A DNA stretch of 20,155 bases from Ophiothrix spiculata (GCA_000969725.1 JXSR01S065357.1), one strand, 5' to 3'. Counted from the first letter of the stretch, positions 1 to 9,592 are shown. Made by a program: numbers and translations. The notes: a model not told the origin generated them from the letters alone.

Positions 1-230
1 GCTCATATTTTCAACAAGCTCATAAAAATTGTGCGCTTGAGCTTACAATTGATTACTATTGCTCAGAATTATAATCTTAAACGAGCTTAAGGTCTTGATT
101 TTAATTACGCGCTATAAAGTAAGTAAGCTCGTGCGAGCTTGGTTTATATTAAATGAGCAAAGTCATGCATATTACGTTCACATACGAGCTGAAAACGAGC
201 TTGTATTGGCTCGTTTTTGTGGTTACATTT
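1..230. repeat. Cluster of AGCTC/GAGCT words
   Basis: About ten AGCTC or GAGCT words on both strands fall within ~220 bases of otherwise AT-rich DNA. They include a 7-bp perfect inverted pair, AAGCTCG-TG-CGAGCTT, near 124-139. Spacing is irregular, so this is at most a degenerate short repeat. The reading frame at 59-316 through it has no recognisable domain and looks like chance. Confidence 0.3.
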
Positions 231-235
231 TCGTA

Positions 236-616
236 AGGGATGCTCTAGTAACTCAACAACTAATAATTTTACAAATAAATGTATCCTTTTCTAGAATTTA
301 CTCTAAAGAGTCTTGAAACACTTCTCAATTGTAGTCTTAAGTTTTAAAGATTGCAATAGACCTAATTGTCTTCTATACCTGAGATTTAAAATACTTAAAA
401 TTTTTAACTAAGCAAACTTTATTTAGGTTGTCAAAAAATAATTTAGTCAAGTACCATAAATTTGCCTCCTTGGATCTAAATTTTTGGTCGGACCAAAACT
501 GCCTTATCATTATTTTCAACATGTACATCAATGTCTAGAATTACTATGTTGCAGAGCATAAAACATTTTTGAAGGTGTCCTGATTTAAAGGTTAAAAACT
601 TGTATGCGTTTACATG
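236..616. other. AT-rich non-coding stretch
   Basis: I see no gene, RNA or clear repeat here. Reading frames are short and broken. Confidence 0.5.
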
Positions 617-1090
617 GGTGCGATTACTTTACGCAACCCAAGCATGGAGAGAAACATCATGTTAGATTCAAGGTAAAATAGTATGGTAACGAGTATATAT
701 TCAGTCGCAATATTTAAATGTCCTTGTTCCTTGACGTGATTGAGGTGATGGATAATATCTAAAATAGGAATGTGGGTATTGGCCAGTCTGGTATTGACAC
801 TGAAATTAGGATGATATAGTAATTTGAAAAAAAAATTAAAGGGGTAGGTTTTACTCTACTCAACCCAAGCATGGGGAGAAACATCATATAAGATCCCAAA
901 GTAAAATAGTATGGTAACGAGTATATATTCAGTCGCAAAGGGTCCTTCCAGTTGATGGATAATATCTAAAATAGGAATGTGGGAATAAGACAGTCTGGTA
1001 TTGGCACAGAAATTTGGATGATATAGTTTTTTTTTATTTTTAGGGGTTGGTTTTACTCTACACAACACCAGCATAGGGAGAAACTTCAAA
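617..1090. repeat. Tandem repeat, ~2.2 copies of a 201-227 bp unit
   Basis: The landmark CAACCCAAGCATGG occurs at 634 and 861, with a diverged version at 1062, giving periods of 227 and 201 bases. The first two units share long blocks: the stretch through GTATGGTAACGAGTATATAT and the stretch through GATGGATAATATCTAAAATA. Unit 1 carries ~25 extra bases after ATTCAGTCGCAA. The third copy stops after ~45 bases and runs into an A/T-rich tract. A 92-codon minus-strand frame across it is a by-product. Unit family unknown. Confidence 0.85.
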
Positions 1091-1234
1091 AAATAATAAT
1101 AATAAATAAAAAAAGAGGTGAATTTACTATGCAAAATGGTGTATTTGTCATTGTGTAATGAATGTACCGTGCATCATATTTAATGCTTCTTCCTTCATTT
1201 TCTCACCTACTCTTTAACTGTCTGAATTTGAAAG

Positions 1235-1446
1235 ATTAACCCTAACCTCCTACTACCATTTTTCATTCTCAGCCTATCTCCTCGGAAATAAGGGTGTCAA
1301 AAATTGGTGGTTTCCACCGGGGCTCGAACCAGGGACCTCTCGCTTCCCAATCCCGTGTCCTCCTATGCCAAGCGACCCGAGGGGCGCTGCCTAGGCAGCG
1401 ATTTCGTGCCCATATGGGACCCCGGTCTATGATGTATTCGGACTTT
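1235..1446 (-). mobile_element. SINE, tRNA-Pro-like head, copy 1
   Basis: Read on the minus strand, this has a tRNA-like core with GCGAGAGGTCCC followed by a good pol III B box (GGTTCGAGCCCC), then a non-tRNA body ending in GTTAGGGTTAA. It aligns along its length with the copy at 5735-5932: shared 5' block, shared CGCTG...GCAGCG block, shared core, and shared tail beginning CCGAGGAGA/TCGAGGAGA. The core resembles the anticodon-arm to T-arm part of animal tRNA-Pro as I remember it. The upstream block holds a perfect 16-base palindrome, CGCTGCCTAGGCAGCG. GC content is well above its surroundings. The cloverleaf is decayed, so this is not a functional tRNA. Ends are estimated from where similarity between copies stops. 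Confidence 0.8.
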
Positions 1447-2455
1447 TTGATTTTGGTGATTTACTCTTGTAGCTTTTTGTAACCCTTGGGAAGGTTAGGG
1501 TTTATAAAGTTTTAGAGTAGTTAAATATGTAAGATTTAAGATCTACATTTTTGAAAATGTCACCTTTAATAACATTGCAGTAATCCAACAAATCATCAAA
1601 CAACCTTAAAGGCACTAAAACAGCACAAGCTTCTGCAAATACTCCTTATCAAAACATATAACAATCAAACCATTGACAATGCTTCATCTTACACTGCAAC
1701 TTTAAAGTGGGTTGAAAAGTGTACAGGTAAACTTTCATCTTAAGGGGTGTAAGCACCTCACTCAATGTTACATTTTTGCAAATTTATTTTGTACCATAAC
1801 TTTTTAACAAAGTGCTTAAAGTTAATAAAAGTATACATTTCCAGAAAGGAATTTTCACAAGGAACATGATGGTGATGTTGATTTTGACCAAAAATCACAT
1901 TTTGTGAGAAAATCACGAAAAACACACTTTTTGGCCATTTGGGCTTCCAACCAAGCTAGAAATAACATTTAAAAAAAAAATGACCTAGGAATGGGAATTT
2001 TAATTTTAAACACCCACTCGCATGTTGCGTGTTTAAAAATTCACTTTTTTTCCATTTTTTGCCAGTGTTTAGGGTTGCTAACCTAGTTATTATGTACATC
2101 CACAATGCAGACTGGCAAGTTTTGAATGAAACATTTTATTCCTGGTCATCGTTGTTGCATATCCTGTTCTTACATAATGGAGGTCTAGCTAGAACACAAT
2201 ATTTTGTTACAGTAAATTACTGACCCTTTAAGTAACATAATATAGAGACTTAAGTAGTTTACGTAACTTGAGCAGGGTAAAGCATTGTTTTGAAATCCTA
2301 CCGCTTCCTTGATATTTGTTATTGGTTGCAATTTCATATTGAAACCAGCTTTTCTATATTTAAAATCTGTTTATATTATTGATAACAATTATTCTCTGGT
2401 CAAAAAAAACCATTAAGTTACCTTTGAATTTATTTTAGTCATTCAGATCGTTGTT
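1447..2455. other. AT-rich non-coding stretch
   Basis: No gene is recognisable. There are A/T runs and short frames only. The section at about 1740-2035, with a repeated AAATCAC word, has the feel of an old dispersed repeat, but no second copy lies in the window. Confidence 0.45.
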
Positions 2456-2461
2456 ACTTAC

Positions 2462-2552
2462 CGTCATATTGGAAGCCACTTGTGTGCTGGGTCCGGTGAG
2501 TCCATAGGCTGGGTATTCAGCCTCACTCTGGGCCTTATTTGTTGTCTGAATT
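2462..2552 (-). CDS. Candidate internal exon of a host gene, product unknown
   Basis: On the minus strand a strong acceptor (pyrimidine-rich tract ending in GTTCTTTTCAG) is followed by 91 bases and a near-consensus donor, ACG|GTAAGT. One of the three frames is open throughout and encodes about 30 residues, starting IQTTNKAQSEAEYPAYG and ending QVASNMT. The exon is about 50% GC (46 of 91 bases), in clear contrast to its AT-rich flanks. It enters needing one base to complete a codon and leaves in phase 0. A second AG seven bases into the exon (ATTCAG|ACA) would give an 84-base, phase 0 to phase 0 version of the same frame. The peptide matches no family I can name. Splice-site quality, base composition and an open frame agree, but one short exon cannot be proved by eye. 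Confidence 0.5.
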
Positions 2553-2559
2553 CTGAAAA

Positions 2560-4018
2560 GAACAAAACCAGAAAAGTCATATTAATTGATTTAAATATGT
2601 TTGTTACGTTCATCAATTCAAGAAAAGTGAAGCTGCCATTTACTCTTCATGTTCCGATGCAATCAATTGATCACTTTTTGTTTTCAAGGTGATAAACAAA
2701 ACATTTAATACCTAAAACACTTTCAAATCTACTTTTTTATCATATACTGCTACACATTATTCTGGGTTTCCTATCTCAAATCACAGTCACATAATGTAAA
2801 CATGAACAAATAACTGTGAGAAATGGAACACAAAGATCACATGGTTTGTCAACTACAACATCATGAACACATGTAAGATATCACATTCCACATAAACTTG
2901 ACATAGCTCCCAAAAGTTTCAACGTTGACGAACACAACACATCAAGATACATTACATCAAACATAAAGTGACAGCACATTAACTATTATCAGTTACCATT
3001 AAAACATGAAGTAAACATTAAACTTGAAAGCGTGTTATAAATGAGCATCTTAGCAGCGTAAAATTGTGGATTAAGTGCAAGTCATTTATCATGAAATGCT
3101 ACAACCACAATGTACCAACTTTGTATAAACTGTGTATATTTATGTGTTAGAGTTTTTAAAGTGCTTTAAAAGAGAAGCAGCACTTTAAAATAGGAGCAAG
3201 TCATAAGTGCGTAAGGGGGGTTGGTTTGTTTTTTCTTGTGTAGCGCAAAATGCAACATAACCCAATAAAGCTGTTTTATGTAATTTTCAAGACAGGGGGT
3301 GAACAAGTTTTGGTGCAAATTATTTTCAAATCGGATGCATCATTTTTGAGATAATAAGCATAAACTGGTAAAATGATGGCGCTGTTCAAATTTTATTTTG
3401 TCCCTAAAAAACAAAAAAACTTTTTAACATTTTTATTTCAGCAAAGTATTTGTAATTATAGTCTGCTATTATGAGCCAAATTTCATTGAAAAACTCCTTT
3501 GGGAAAGCAGATTTCAAATTTGTCGAAAAAATTAAAATTGAACACAAATTAGATATCTGGTCGCCATTTTGAAACGGAATGATGGAATTTTGATTTTTTT
3601 GTTTCATATGATTTGTATTGAATTGGTGTATCACTGTGTAGAGTTTTAAATATAAATAATGTGGAGAACATCTTTGTTTAAGCGATTAAAATCCAGGGTC
3701 TATATGGATCCCCCCTTGTGGACTAAGGATTCTAAAACACCTAAAGTGTTAAGTGCCTCTCAAAAAAGGAATCTAATAACGCAACTGAATGGGCTGTAAT
3801 CCTGTCTGGCTGTGAAACTGAGAATGTGGTGTGCACATCAAGTGCACATTAAATCATTCAATCCATACAAACAAACTTGGAAAACCAATACTATATTGTC
3901 TAAAACAGACATGCTAGAATTCTTTAAAAGGTAGAAACATCTTCAGAGAGGCCCTTCATGTAACAAAGTCAACTAGTGTGTATTTTAAAGTATGCAAACA
4001 GACAACTTTTTATTGGCG
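2560..4018. other. Intergenic or intronic DNA, no gene seen
   Basis: About 2700-3120 is rich in ACAT/CACAT words on the plus strand, a loose compositional bias without a fixed period. About 3200-3640 reads like a decayed dispersed element, with homopolymer runs and short frames, but no second copy is present here to define it. No RNA gene or conserved frame is visible. Confidence 0.45.
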
Positions 4019-4165
4019 AGCAGAAAGTTAAAAACACAACATGACTTGTGTGTTTGCAGAATATCAAAAAAAAAGGAGTTTTTAGAGAGCAAAAGATCAG
4101 CTTAAAAACACAACATGACTTGTATGTTTGCAGAATATCAAGAAAAACATCAGAGAGCAAAAAAT
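4019..4165. repeat. Two-copy tandem repeat, period ~74 bp
   Basis: The block TTAAAAACACAACATGACTT continuing through GTTTGCAGAATATCA occurs twice, with ACACAACATGACT at 4034 and 4108. The copies are joined by a stretch with AGAGAGCAAAAGATCAGCTTAAA, whose partner AGAGAGCAAAAAATCAGCTTAAA follows the second copy. Identity within the shared block is near complete. The 63-codon minus-strand frame here only translates the repeat. Confidence 0.85.
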
Positions 4166-4800
4166 CAGCTTAAATATAAAAAGCCTTTAAGCTTTGTGGC
4201 ATTATTTCAAACAGATACTGCATCTCAGTTATTCTTGTGTCTCACCCCAAACACTAATACATGTTTTTGAAACCCTGGAAAGAAATTGTCTAGTTTTCTC
4301 TTGAGTATTCTCCTTACAAAATAACATGTAAAATAATATTGAGGAATACTTTATTTTTATTACATTTAAAGAAAAGTGTACTTGACAGGTTGAATATTAT
4401 ATAAATGCTCATCTTTTACTACACATTACTTCAGAAGAGATCATATTGTTGTCATATTGGCAAATTTAGTTTAAAGGGAAATAAAAACAAATAAATACAT
4501 TTTAAATTATATCGAATCTAAAAATAATCAATGTATTGAAACAAAAAATTTGAATCGAACATAAAACGCAAGGTATTACTGTGCCACGGCATTATTGCAG
4601 GGCTAAGTAATCAAGCACAGATTGAAAAATGTCGGCATGATATTCACTGGATATACACTCAAGCATCTTTGAAAATAGGAAAGCTTTGACAAACTCATCC
4701 CTAGGCATAGTAAGTGTATATTAAAAACAAAATTGCATTTAGGCACAAGTGAAACTCAATTTTCTTTCAATCCTGCCTGGGCCACAGCATATGTACATAC
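4166..4800. other. AT-rich non-coding stretch
   Basis: No gene or recognisable repeat. A plus-strand GTAAGT occurs at about 4709, without a convincing acceptor or open frame upstream. Confidence 0.45.
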
Positions 4801-4822
4801 CGTGCTATTGATAAGTCCCTGT
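4801..4822 (-). CDS. Possible 22-base micro-exon
   Basis: On the minus strand a very good pyrimidine tract (TGCCTCTCTCATATCTCCGTTTCAG) is followed by 22 bases and a GTATGT donor. If entered needing one base to complete a codon, it reads QGLINST and leaves in phase 0. Entry phase matches the exit phase of the candidate exon at 7362-7405. Exit phase fits the shorter 84-base form of the exon at 2462-2552, so the three could be spliced in order. Such short splice-site pairs also arise by chance in 20 kb, so this is tentative. Confidence 0.22.
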
Positions 4823-5089
4823 CTGAAACGGAGATATGAGAGAGGCAACATCTTAATTTGATTCTATAACTTATGCATGTGTTATCATTTGCTTGCTTAG
4901 CCTATAACTAAAGGCTTTATATTAATACAAAGGAAACGTTAAATACTCTGTATTGAAAATCAAAGTGATGTTTGCATGTTTGAATATTACAAACAAATTT
5001 CTATACTTAACCTTAAAACTAACGAACCTCACAAAATCAAGTAAATCGCTTAAGTCCAAATCTGTCACAGACCAGAGTTAGCTACAATC
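4823..5089. other. Non-coding stretch
   Basis: No feature seen beyond the pyrimidine-rich minus-strand acceptor tract next to 4822. Confidence 0.4.
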
Positions 5090-5243
5090 ATGCAAATACT
5101 GCCAGGGAGTGTATACCCATTGGCCTGCATCAGTGGATGTTGGATCAAGATGCGAGAGGTCCCGGGTTTGATCCTGGGGGGAAACCCAAATTCTTAACAT
5201 ATAAATTTCTGAGGAGAGGTGCTTAAAAGTGTTAGAGTTAAGC
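5090..5243 (+). mobile_element. SINE, tRNA-Pro-like head, copy 3 (diverged)
   Basis: On the plus strand, TGGCCTGCATCAGTGG (A-box position) is followed by GATGCGAGAGGTCCCGGG, a B-box-like GGGTTTGATCC, then a body with CTGAGGAGAGGTGCTT and an end GTGTTAGAGTTAAG. Order and spacing match the two minus-strand copies at 1235-1446 and 5735-5932. It is shorter at the 5' side and more diverged. The core GCGAGAGGTCCCGGGTT is the closest of the three to the tRNA-Pro T-arm region. The 71-codon minus-strand frame across it is incidental. Confidence 0.7.
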
Positions 5244-5734
5244 CAAAACTTTGGTGAATAGACTAGACATTTCATGTTAACATACAACTGCATTTGCTAA
5301 ATAGCTTTCTTAAATCTATACATTAACTTTGGATGATTCAAGACCTATTAGACCATCAGTGATCATTTTGCCAAATTTTCTTGAATTTTCTTTCAAATTC
5401 AATTCAAAAATAATTTATACATCTTGTTTCTTATATCACAAATGTTTTGAAACTACAAAACGTTAAGGTATTAAGGGAGGCTCAATGGTTTCATAAAATA
5501 CCATTGATTTAATAAATGATGTTATTACTATGAGAAACCCATATGCTTGTAATCAGCTATCCATGAATGTTTAACAATAAAAGGTAGGGCAATGAAATAT
5601 CAAATATCGGCATTAAGAGCAAAGATAAAGTTATTTTACAAGCTATTTTCTACCACGCAGTACTAAGCACTAATTTATCAGCAGATACTTATATGATATG
5701 ATTGCATCAAACCAAGAAATTTAGAAACAAAACC
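5244..5734. other. AT-rich non-coding stretch
   Basis: No gene seen. There is a small perfect hairpin, TCAATGGT/ACCATTGA with a 10-base loop, at about 5482-5507. Confidence 0.45.
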
Positions 5735-5932
5735 TCTTAACCCTAACTGATCATGTAACGTTTCTCCTCGAAAAGGGAAGGGTGCTGAAAAATGTGTGTT
5801 TTCACCAGGATTCGAACCAGTGACCTCCCGTTTCCCAAGCGAGTCATACCCGTAGCAAGCCACCGCGGAGACGCTGCCCGGCCAGCGATTTGGTCCCTGC
5901 ATATAACCCCCGTCTGTGACGTATCGGGACTT
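5735..5932 (-). mobile_element. SINE, tRNA-Pro-like head, copy 2
   Basis: On the minus strand the tRNA-like part reads GCTACGGGTATGACTCGCTT, then a GGGAAACGGGAGGTC arm and a near-perfect B box, GGTTCGAATCC. The anticodon-arm region can pair four of five positions around the 7-base loop TTGGGAA, which would place GGG (proline) at the anticodon. CTA(C/G)GGGTATGA and the CTCGCTT arm also look like tRNA-Pro. The tail carries TCGAGGAGA and ends GTTAGGGTTAAG, as in copy 1. The best preserved tRNA-like head in the window. The 74-codon frame through it is a translation of the repeat. Confidence 0.82.
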
Positions 5933-6063
5933 AGCGCATAATCTACTGACTACTTTTTTGAAAAGATTTCTCTAACAGTAAAAACTAAAGTCTAATCAAA
6001 ATGTGTTACATAAGTTGAATGACTTCAAGTTCAGAAATAGAGGTCAACTAATTCTTATTTATT

Positions 6064-6208
6064 GACCTTTCTTATTCCATTAACCAAACGAATACATTCA
6101 TCACATAGGTACATTTTCTTTGCAATTGAACCAATGCAGAAAATGCAAGCCACTTTTACCTCAGAGTCGGACCACATTTATTCCCGATTGTGTTTCATGG
6201 CCATGACC
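6064..6208 (+). repeat. Direct repeat A1 (upstream of short array)
   Basis: This begins GACCTTTCTTATTCCATTAA and ends CATGACC, and it is repeated at 6270-6421 immediately after the CTAGTCCGA array. Identity is roughly 80-85% by eye, with small indels. It shows no similarity to the repeats flanking the second array. Both copies start with GACC and end with GACC. Confidence 0.85.
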
Positions 6209-6269
6209 GGGGTCCGCTCGCTAGTCCGACGACTCGCTAGTCCCAAAAGATTGCTAGTCCGAAGCCTAA
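6209..6269 (+). repeat. Short CTAGTCCGA array (3 units), locus 1
   Basis: The array starts GGGGTCCGCTCGCTAGTCC, continues GACGACTCGCTAGTCC, and ends with a third unit TTGCTAGTCCGAAG plus CCTAA. It aligns with the head of the large array at 18165: same GGGGTCCGCTCG start, same first two units, similar third. Local GC is far above the flanks. The frame at 6062-6289 reads across it and is not a gene. Confidence 0.9.
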
Positions 6270-6421
6270 GACCTTTCTTATTCCATTAACCAAACAAAAC
6301 AAATGGATACATTCATCACATAGGTACATTGTATTTGAAACTGAACCAATGCATAAAATTCCAGCTAATTTTACCTCAGACCACATTTATTCCGGATTGT
6401 TCTCCATTGCCACACTTGACC
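6270..6421 (+). repeat. Direct repeat A1' (downstream of short array)
   Basis: Second copy of the segment at 6064-6208, starting directly at the array's end. It has a few extra bases after ATTAACCAAAC and lacks a few near the TTTACCTCAGA block. Final shared bases are TTGACC. Confidence 0.85.
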
Positions 6422-7361
6422 AGCCTGTGTATCCATAACAGATGATGCGGTTTATTACAGTCTGTATGCTATGCATCATTTAATAGTGACACACATTGGC
6501 CGCAAAGTCACTATATGCAATCACTTAAAGCAATAAGTGTCTCACATTCCTTTACTGTATTTTGCATAATTTTATCATCAGACTTAACATTAATAGTAAT
6601 TCAAAAAGTGTATTTCATAACACAATTCTTAATTACATAGTTCAGAATGCTTTCATGTATCTCCAAATATATTCAATATTCTTGGTGATATTTATTAATA
6701 CTATCATGATGATATATATTATTCCCAAGAGACGATGTAAAAAGGAAAGATTCATTAGGCAGCAATATTTTGTCGCCTCTTAGACATCGTATAAAATGGT
6801 CTACACATTGCAAGACCTGGGAAATTGTACACTATATTAGAATTTTAGAGTACCTTATCAAAGGCACTTTTATATATAAAGAAACTGGGAGAATTTAATA
6901 ATGGCAAAATCACCTGAACAGAATGACCCATTGTTATTGCAGCCATGGAGGCTTATCCTATTACAAACACCTTTACAGCTGTGACTCCATAATGTTGTGC
7001 ACTTCATAAAATCACAATATCAAATTGGACAAGGCTTGGAACATTTTGGTGGGATACATAAATTTCCTGTTGGATTCCTTCTCTGCATATTTCAAATTTT
7101 TATCAAAACATGTGCAGAGTCTGTGTGTTTTGATATTTATATAGGCTTACCCGGAACATCTGGCTGTGGTAATACCACAAAAACAAAGTTATTGGCTTGA
7201 GTGTCTCAAGCAAATATAGGCCTACTTATAAAATATCATTAATTTGTAACTTCAATAAGGTAATAACAGAACTTAAAATTGAATATATACATTGTAGCGA
7301 TCTACAACTATATGTTTCTAATAATTTACTTCAATACCAATTAAGAACAAAAGTAACTTAC
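6422..7361. other. AT-rich stretch, no firm gene
   Basis: Short frames on both strands (for example 6562-6783 and 6997-7200) lack domains and have AT-driven composition. A minus-strand ATG in a CCATGG context near 6943-6945 opens a 33-codon frame with a possible weak GTGATT donor after ten codons. I do not call it. Confidence 0.4.
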
Positions 7362-7405
7362 TTCTCAGCTTTCACACGTACACATTCAAAAATTAAGACG
7401 TCCAT
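7362..7405 (-). CDS. Possible coding exon start (MDVLIFECVRVKAE), unknown product
   Basis: On the minus strand an ATG opens 44 bases encoding MDVLIFECVRVKAE plus two bases of the next codon, followed by a consensus GTAAGT donor. The exit phase (two bases of a codon) joins in frame to the 91-base candidate exon at 2462-2552, making a lysine codon across the junction, and also to the micro-exon at 4801-4822. A CAG one base before the ATG could instead be an acceptor, making this internal. No promoter or domain supports it. Phase agreement alone has a one-in-three chance. Confidence 0.25.
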
Positions 7406-7867
7406 GCTGGAAGCAACCATACAAAGCCTATCAGGTCGAGAGTTTATTCCATTCTATTTAAGCAAGAACTCCAAGGCTGCTTCAAGGTGGACACAGGTCA
7501 ATTAAAGGCTCATTAGATATGCACAAATATTGTGTTAAAAAAGAATTACCTAGGCATATAAATGTCTTACTGTAAGTCAATCAGCAAAGTTCATTACTGT
7601 AGCCATGTATATTGGGTGAAAAGCTTTATGACTGTCATATTAGTTTGTGGTACTGGTTTCAGCAACTGTTTCTATAACTAAGTGTTATTTGTTTTACTGT
7701 TCTTGATTCATAAATTACACTTCACAATAAACCTTACTTTAACAAATGGAATTTAACCAAAAACCAGAAACTTAACCCCCCCCCCCAAAAAAAAAAAAAA
7801 AATCATGCCATATATACTGTTATAGGCCTAAATAAAGCAATAATTACAAAATGGTTGCTCAAAAAAG
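7406..7867. other. Non-coding stretch with C/A homopolymer junction
   Basis: No gene seen. A run of 11 C followed directly by 16 A lies at 7776-7802. This is a low-complexity junction, and its length may be unreliable in assembly. Confidence 0.6.
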
Positions 7868-9592
7868 GTCAAGAATTTGGCGGCCTTAAAACATGAGCTT
7901 TGTTGATGATGTTCTATTTGATTCATATATTCTTTTAGGTAGACTGTTTGAGCTATAACATTCTAAAATCAGACAGACCTCAACCTGATTTACGTGACCA
8001 AATGAAAGTACTGGATTCAGTAACCAAACATCTGTAGAGTGGGTGAGAGGAACAGTGCAGGGGAAATTTAAGGATTTAAATAAACAAAATCACCATGATT
8101 CAGTACATGGTTATAAGTCAATATGATGCTAGCTTTGGGTAGCAGCATGTGTTATTTATGTTTATTCTTTACGAGGCGCTTTGAGATTTATTACTGTCTG
8201 GTTAGATTGAAGACTTACTGTCTAAGACAAGCAATTTGATAAAGAAGGGCAATACACAAAGGAATAAAGTTACATTAAACCATGTTCTATTCTATATAAG
8301 ATCTAATCAGTCCAAACCACCATGTTAGCCCGTGACACCCATCTGATTGATCTGATAAATCTCACATCATGTGTTAAATAGGAACATCACGAATGGAAGG
8401 AACACAACCACATGTTAGCTGTTTCTCACATATCTCTTTATACAAATCAGCTATTCATAGTTTACCAGGCCACTATGTCTTATTACTCAATTACTTGTTT
8501 CACTAATGCAAAATATGATGTGAAAAGCAGACATTGTATTAATGCCGGAAGGCTTTGGCATTTAAAAAAACATGCTAGCTTATAAATAGATAGGTATATT
8601 GTTGTGGTTTGAGTGTAGTGTCTTATTCACCATGCCAGAGGAAATTGGGATTTTTAAATGTATCTATCAGCATATGAAAAATATTATAGATATGGTTTCA
8701 GGAGGAAATGAGTTGGTTTTTAGTACAATGTTAAAGAGTTGATCCATTCAAAATTGTTACTGAAGGTTAGCTAAAATATAATGTTGAAAGTAGGTACAAG
8801 CAAATCAGTTGGCCAACTTGATTTATGTTTCCTTGATATATTTAACAGGTATCATAAAGTTCAAACAGTTAACTGAATTCAGGTCTTGAATCAGTTTCAG
8901 GCTGTTGTCTAAGGTTCCTTCATTTTTGTCAATTCTGTTGAATGTATTGATGTCAGTGACTGGAATCCTGGCTTCTGATTTGTCAATTGAGGCTGTTCTA
9001 TGTTATTCCCTAGTGTGAAGCATTACATTAAAGTTGAATGACAAAGCCTACAAAATTTGATCTCTGCAGTTAAACTATTATTTGTTGGAACTCCATTCCC
9101 TAATATACTGTAAACAAAGGTACCTTATGGCATTCAATTTAATGAAAGTGAAAAGAAAAATCAATGAAAATGTGAAAATAAAGGAGTTGCCTTGAAGCGT
9201 TAATAAAAATTGACATATTTTACGCGTATAGGTGTGTAGGAAGTATTCTGCCGCATTCATTTGCTTCCTTTAAGAGGATACATTGGAGCCTTCCATGTGA
9301 TACATTGAGTATGCATCTTTGACCGAATAGAGTAGCTTAAACATAGTCTGGGACTTGGAGCAATATTTTATGAACTCAAAGATTTTTCTGAATTTCCAGA
9401 GAGTGATAGGATTTCTTACTGGCTATAGGAGAGTCCCATTGATAGTAGAGATTATTCTAATCATTAAGGTAATACATTGATGCAAGAAATGTTTAACTTT
9501 ATTGATACAAAAAAATACGTTTTAGCTTTAATATTACTAATGTATAATCAGTTACATACATTTTCATATATACTGTTGTTGTTGTTTTGTAT
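7868..9592 (+). repeat. Left arm of giant inverted repeat
   Basis: This segment is the reverse complement of 11318-13524. It starts GTCAAGAATTTGGCGGCC, matched by GGCCGCCAAATTCTTGAC at the far end. It stays alignable through CATGCCAGAGGAAATTGGGA, the GGTACC site near 9119-9124 and CATAGTCTGGGACTTGGAGC, and ends in the GTTGTTTTGTATT tract. Identity is very high (about 95% or more) around 8630-8850 and lower (about 90%) at the inner end, by eye. It contains no meaningful reading frame. Similarity resumes briefly inside the spacer at about 9611-9631 (AATTAGCATGT). Confidence 0.93.

Noticed and set aside
1294..1482. 62-codon plus-strand frame as a gene
   Set aside because: It translates the SINE antisense to its tRNA-like head, and a matching repeat at 5735 does not preserve the frame.
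5800..5880. A functional tRNA gene on the minus strand
   Set aside because: The B box is good, but the acceptor and D-arm pairing are decayed, and the sequence continues into a body shared with two other copies, so it is a SINE head.
5678..5902. 74-codon minus-strand frame as a gene
   Set aside because: It is a translation of SINE copy 2; the peptide is set by the repeat, not by protein selection.
6062..6289. 75-codon plus-strand frame as a gene
   Set aside because: It runs across the A1 repeat and the short array; no domain and no splice context.
7197..7505. 102-codon plus-strand frame
   Set aside because: No domain, AT-driven composition; the opposite strand has the better exon signal (GTAAGT at 7356-7361).
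7776..7802. Poly-C/poly-A run as a retrotransposon tail
   Set aside because: No element body with matching target duplication is visible beside it; treated as low-complexity sequence.
8205..8260. Minus-strand exon ending at a GTAAGT within the left inverted-repeat arm
   Set aside because: The donor and frame are not kept in the corresponding right-arm sequence near 13140-13190.
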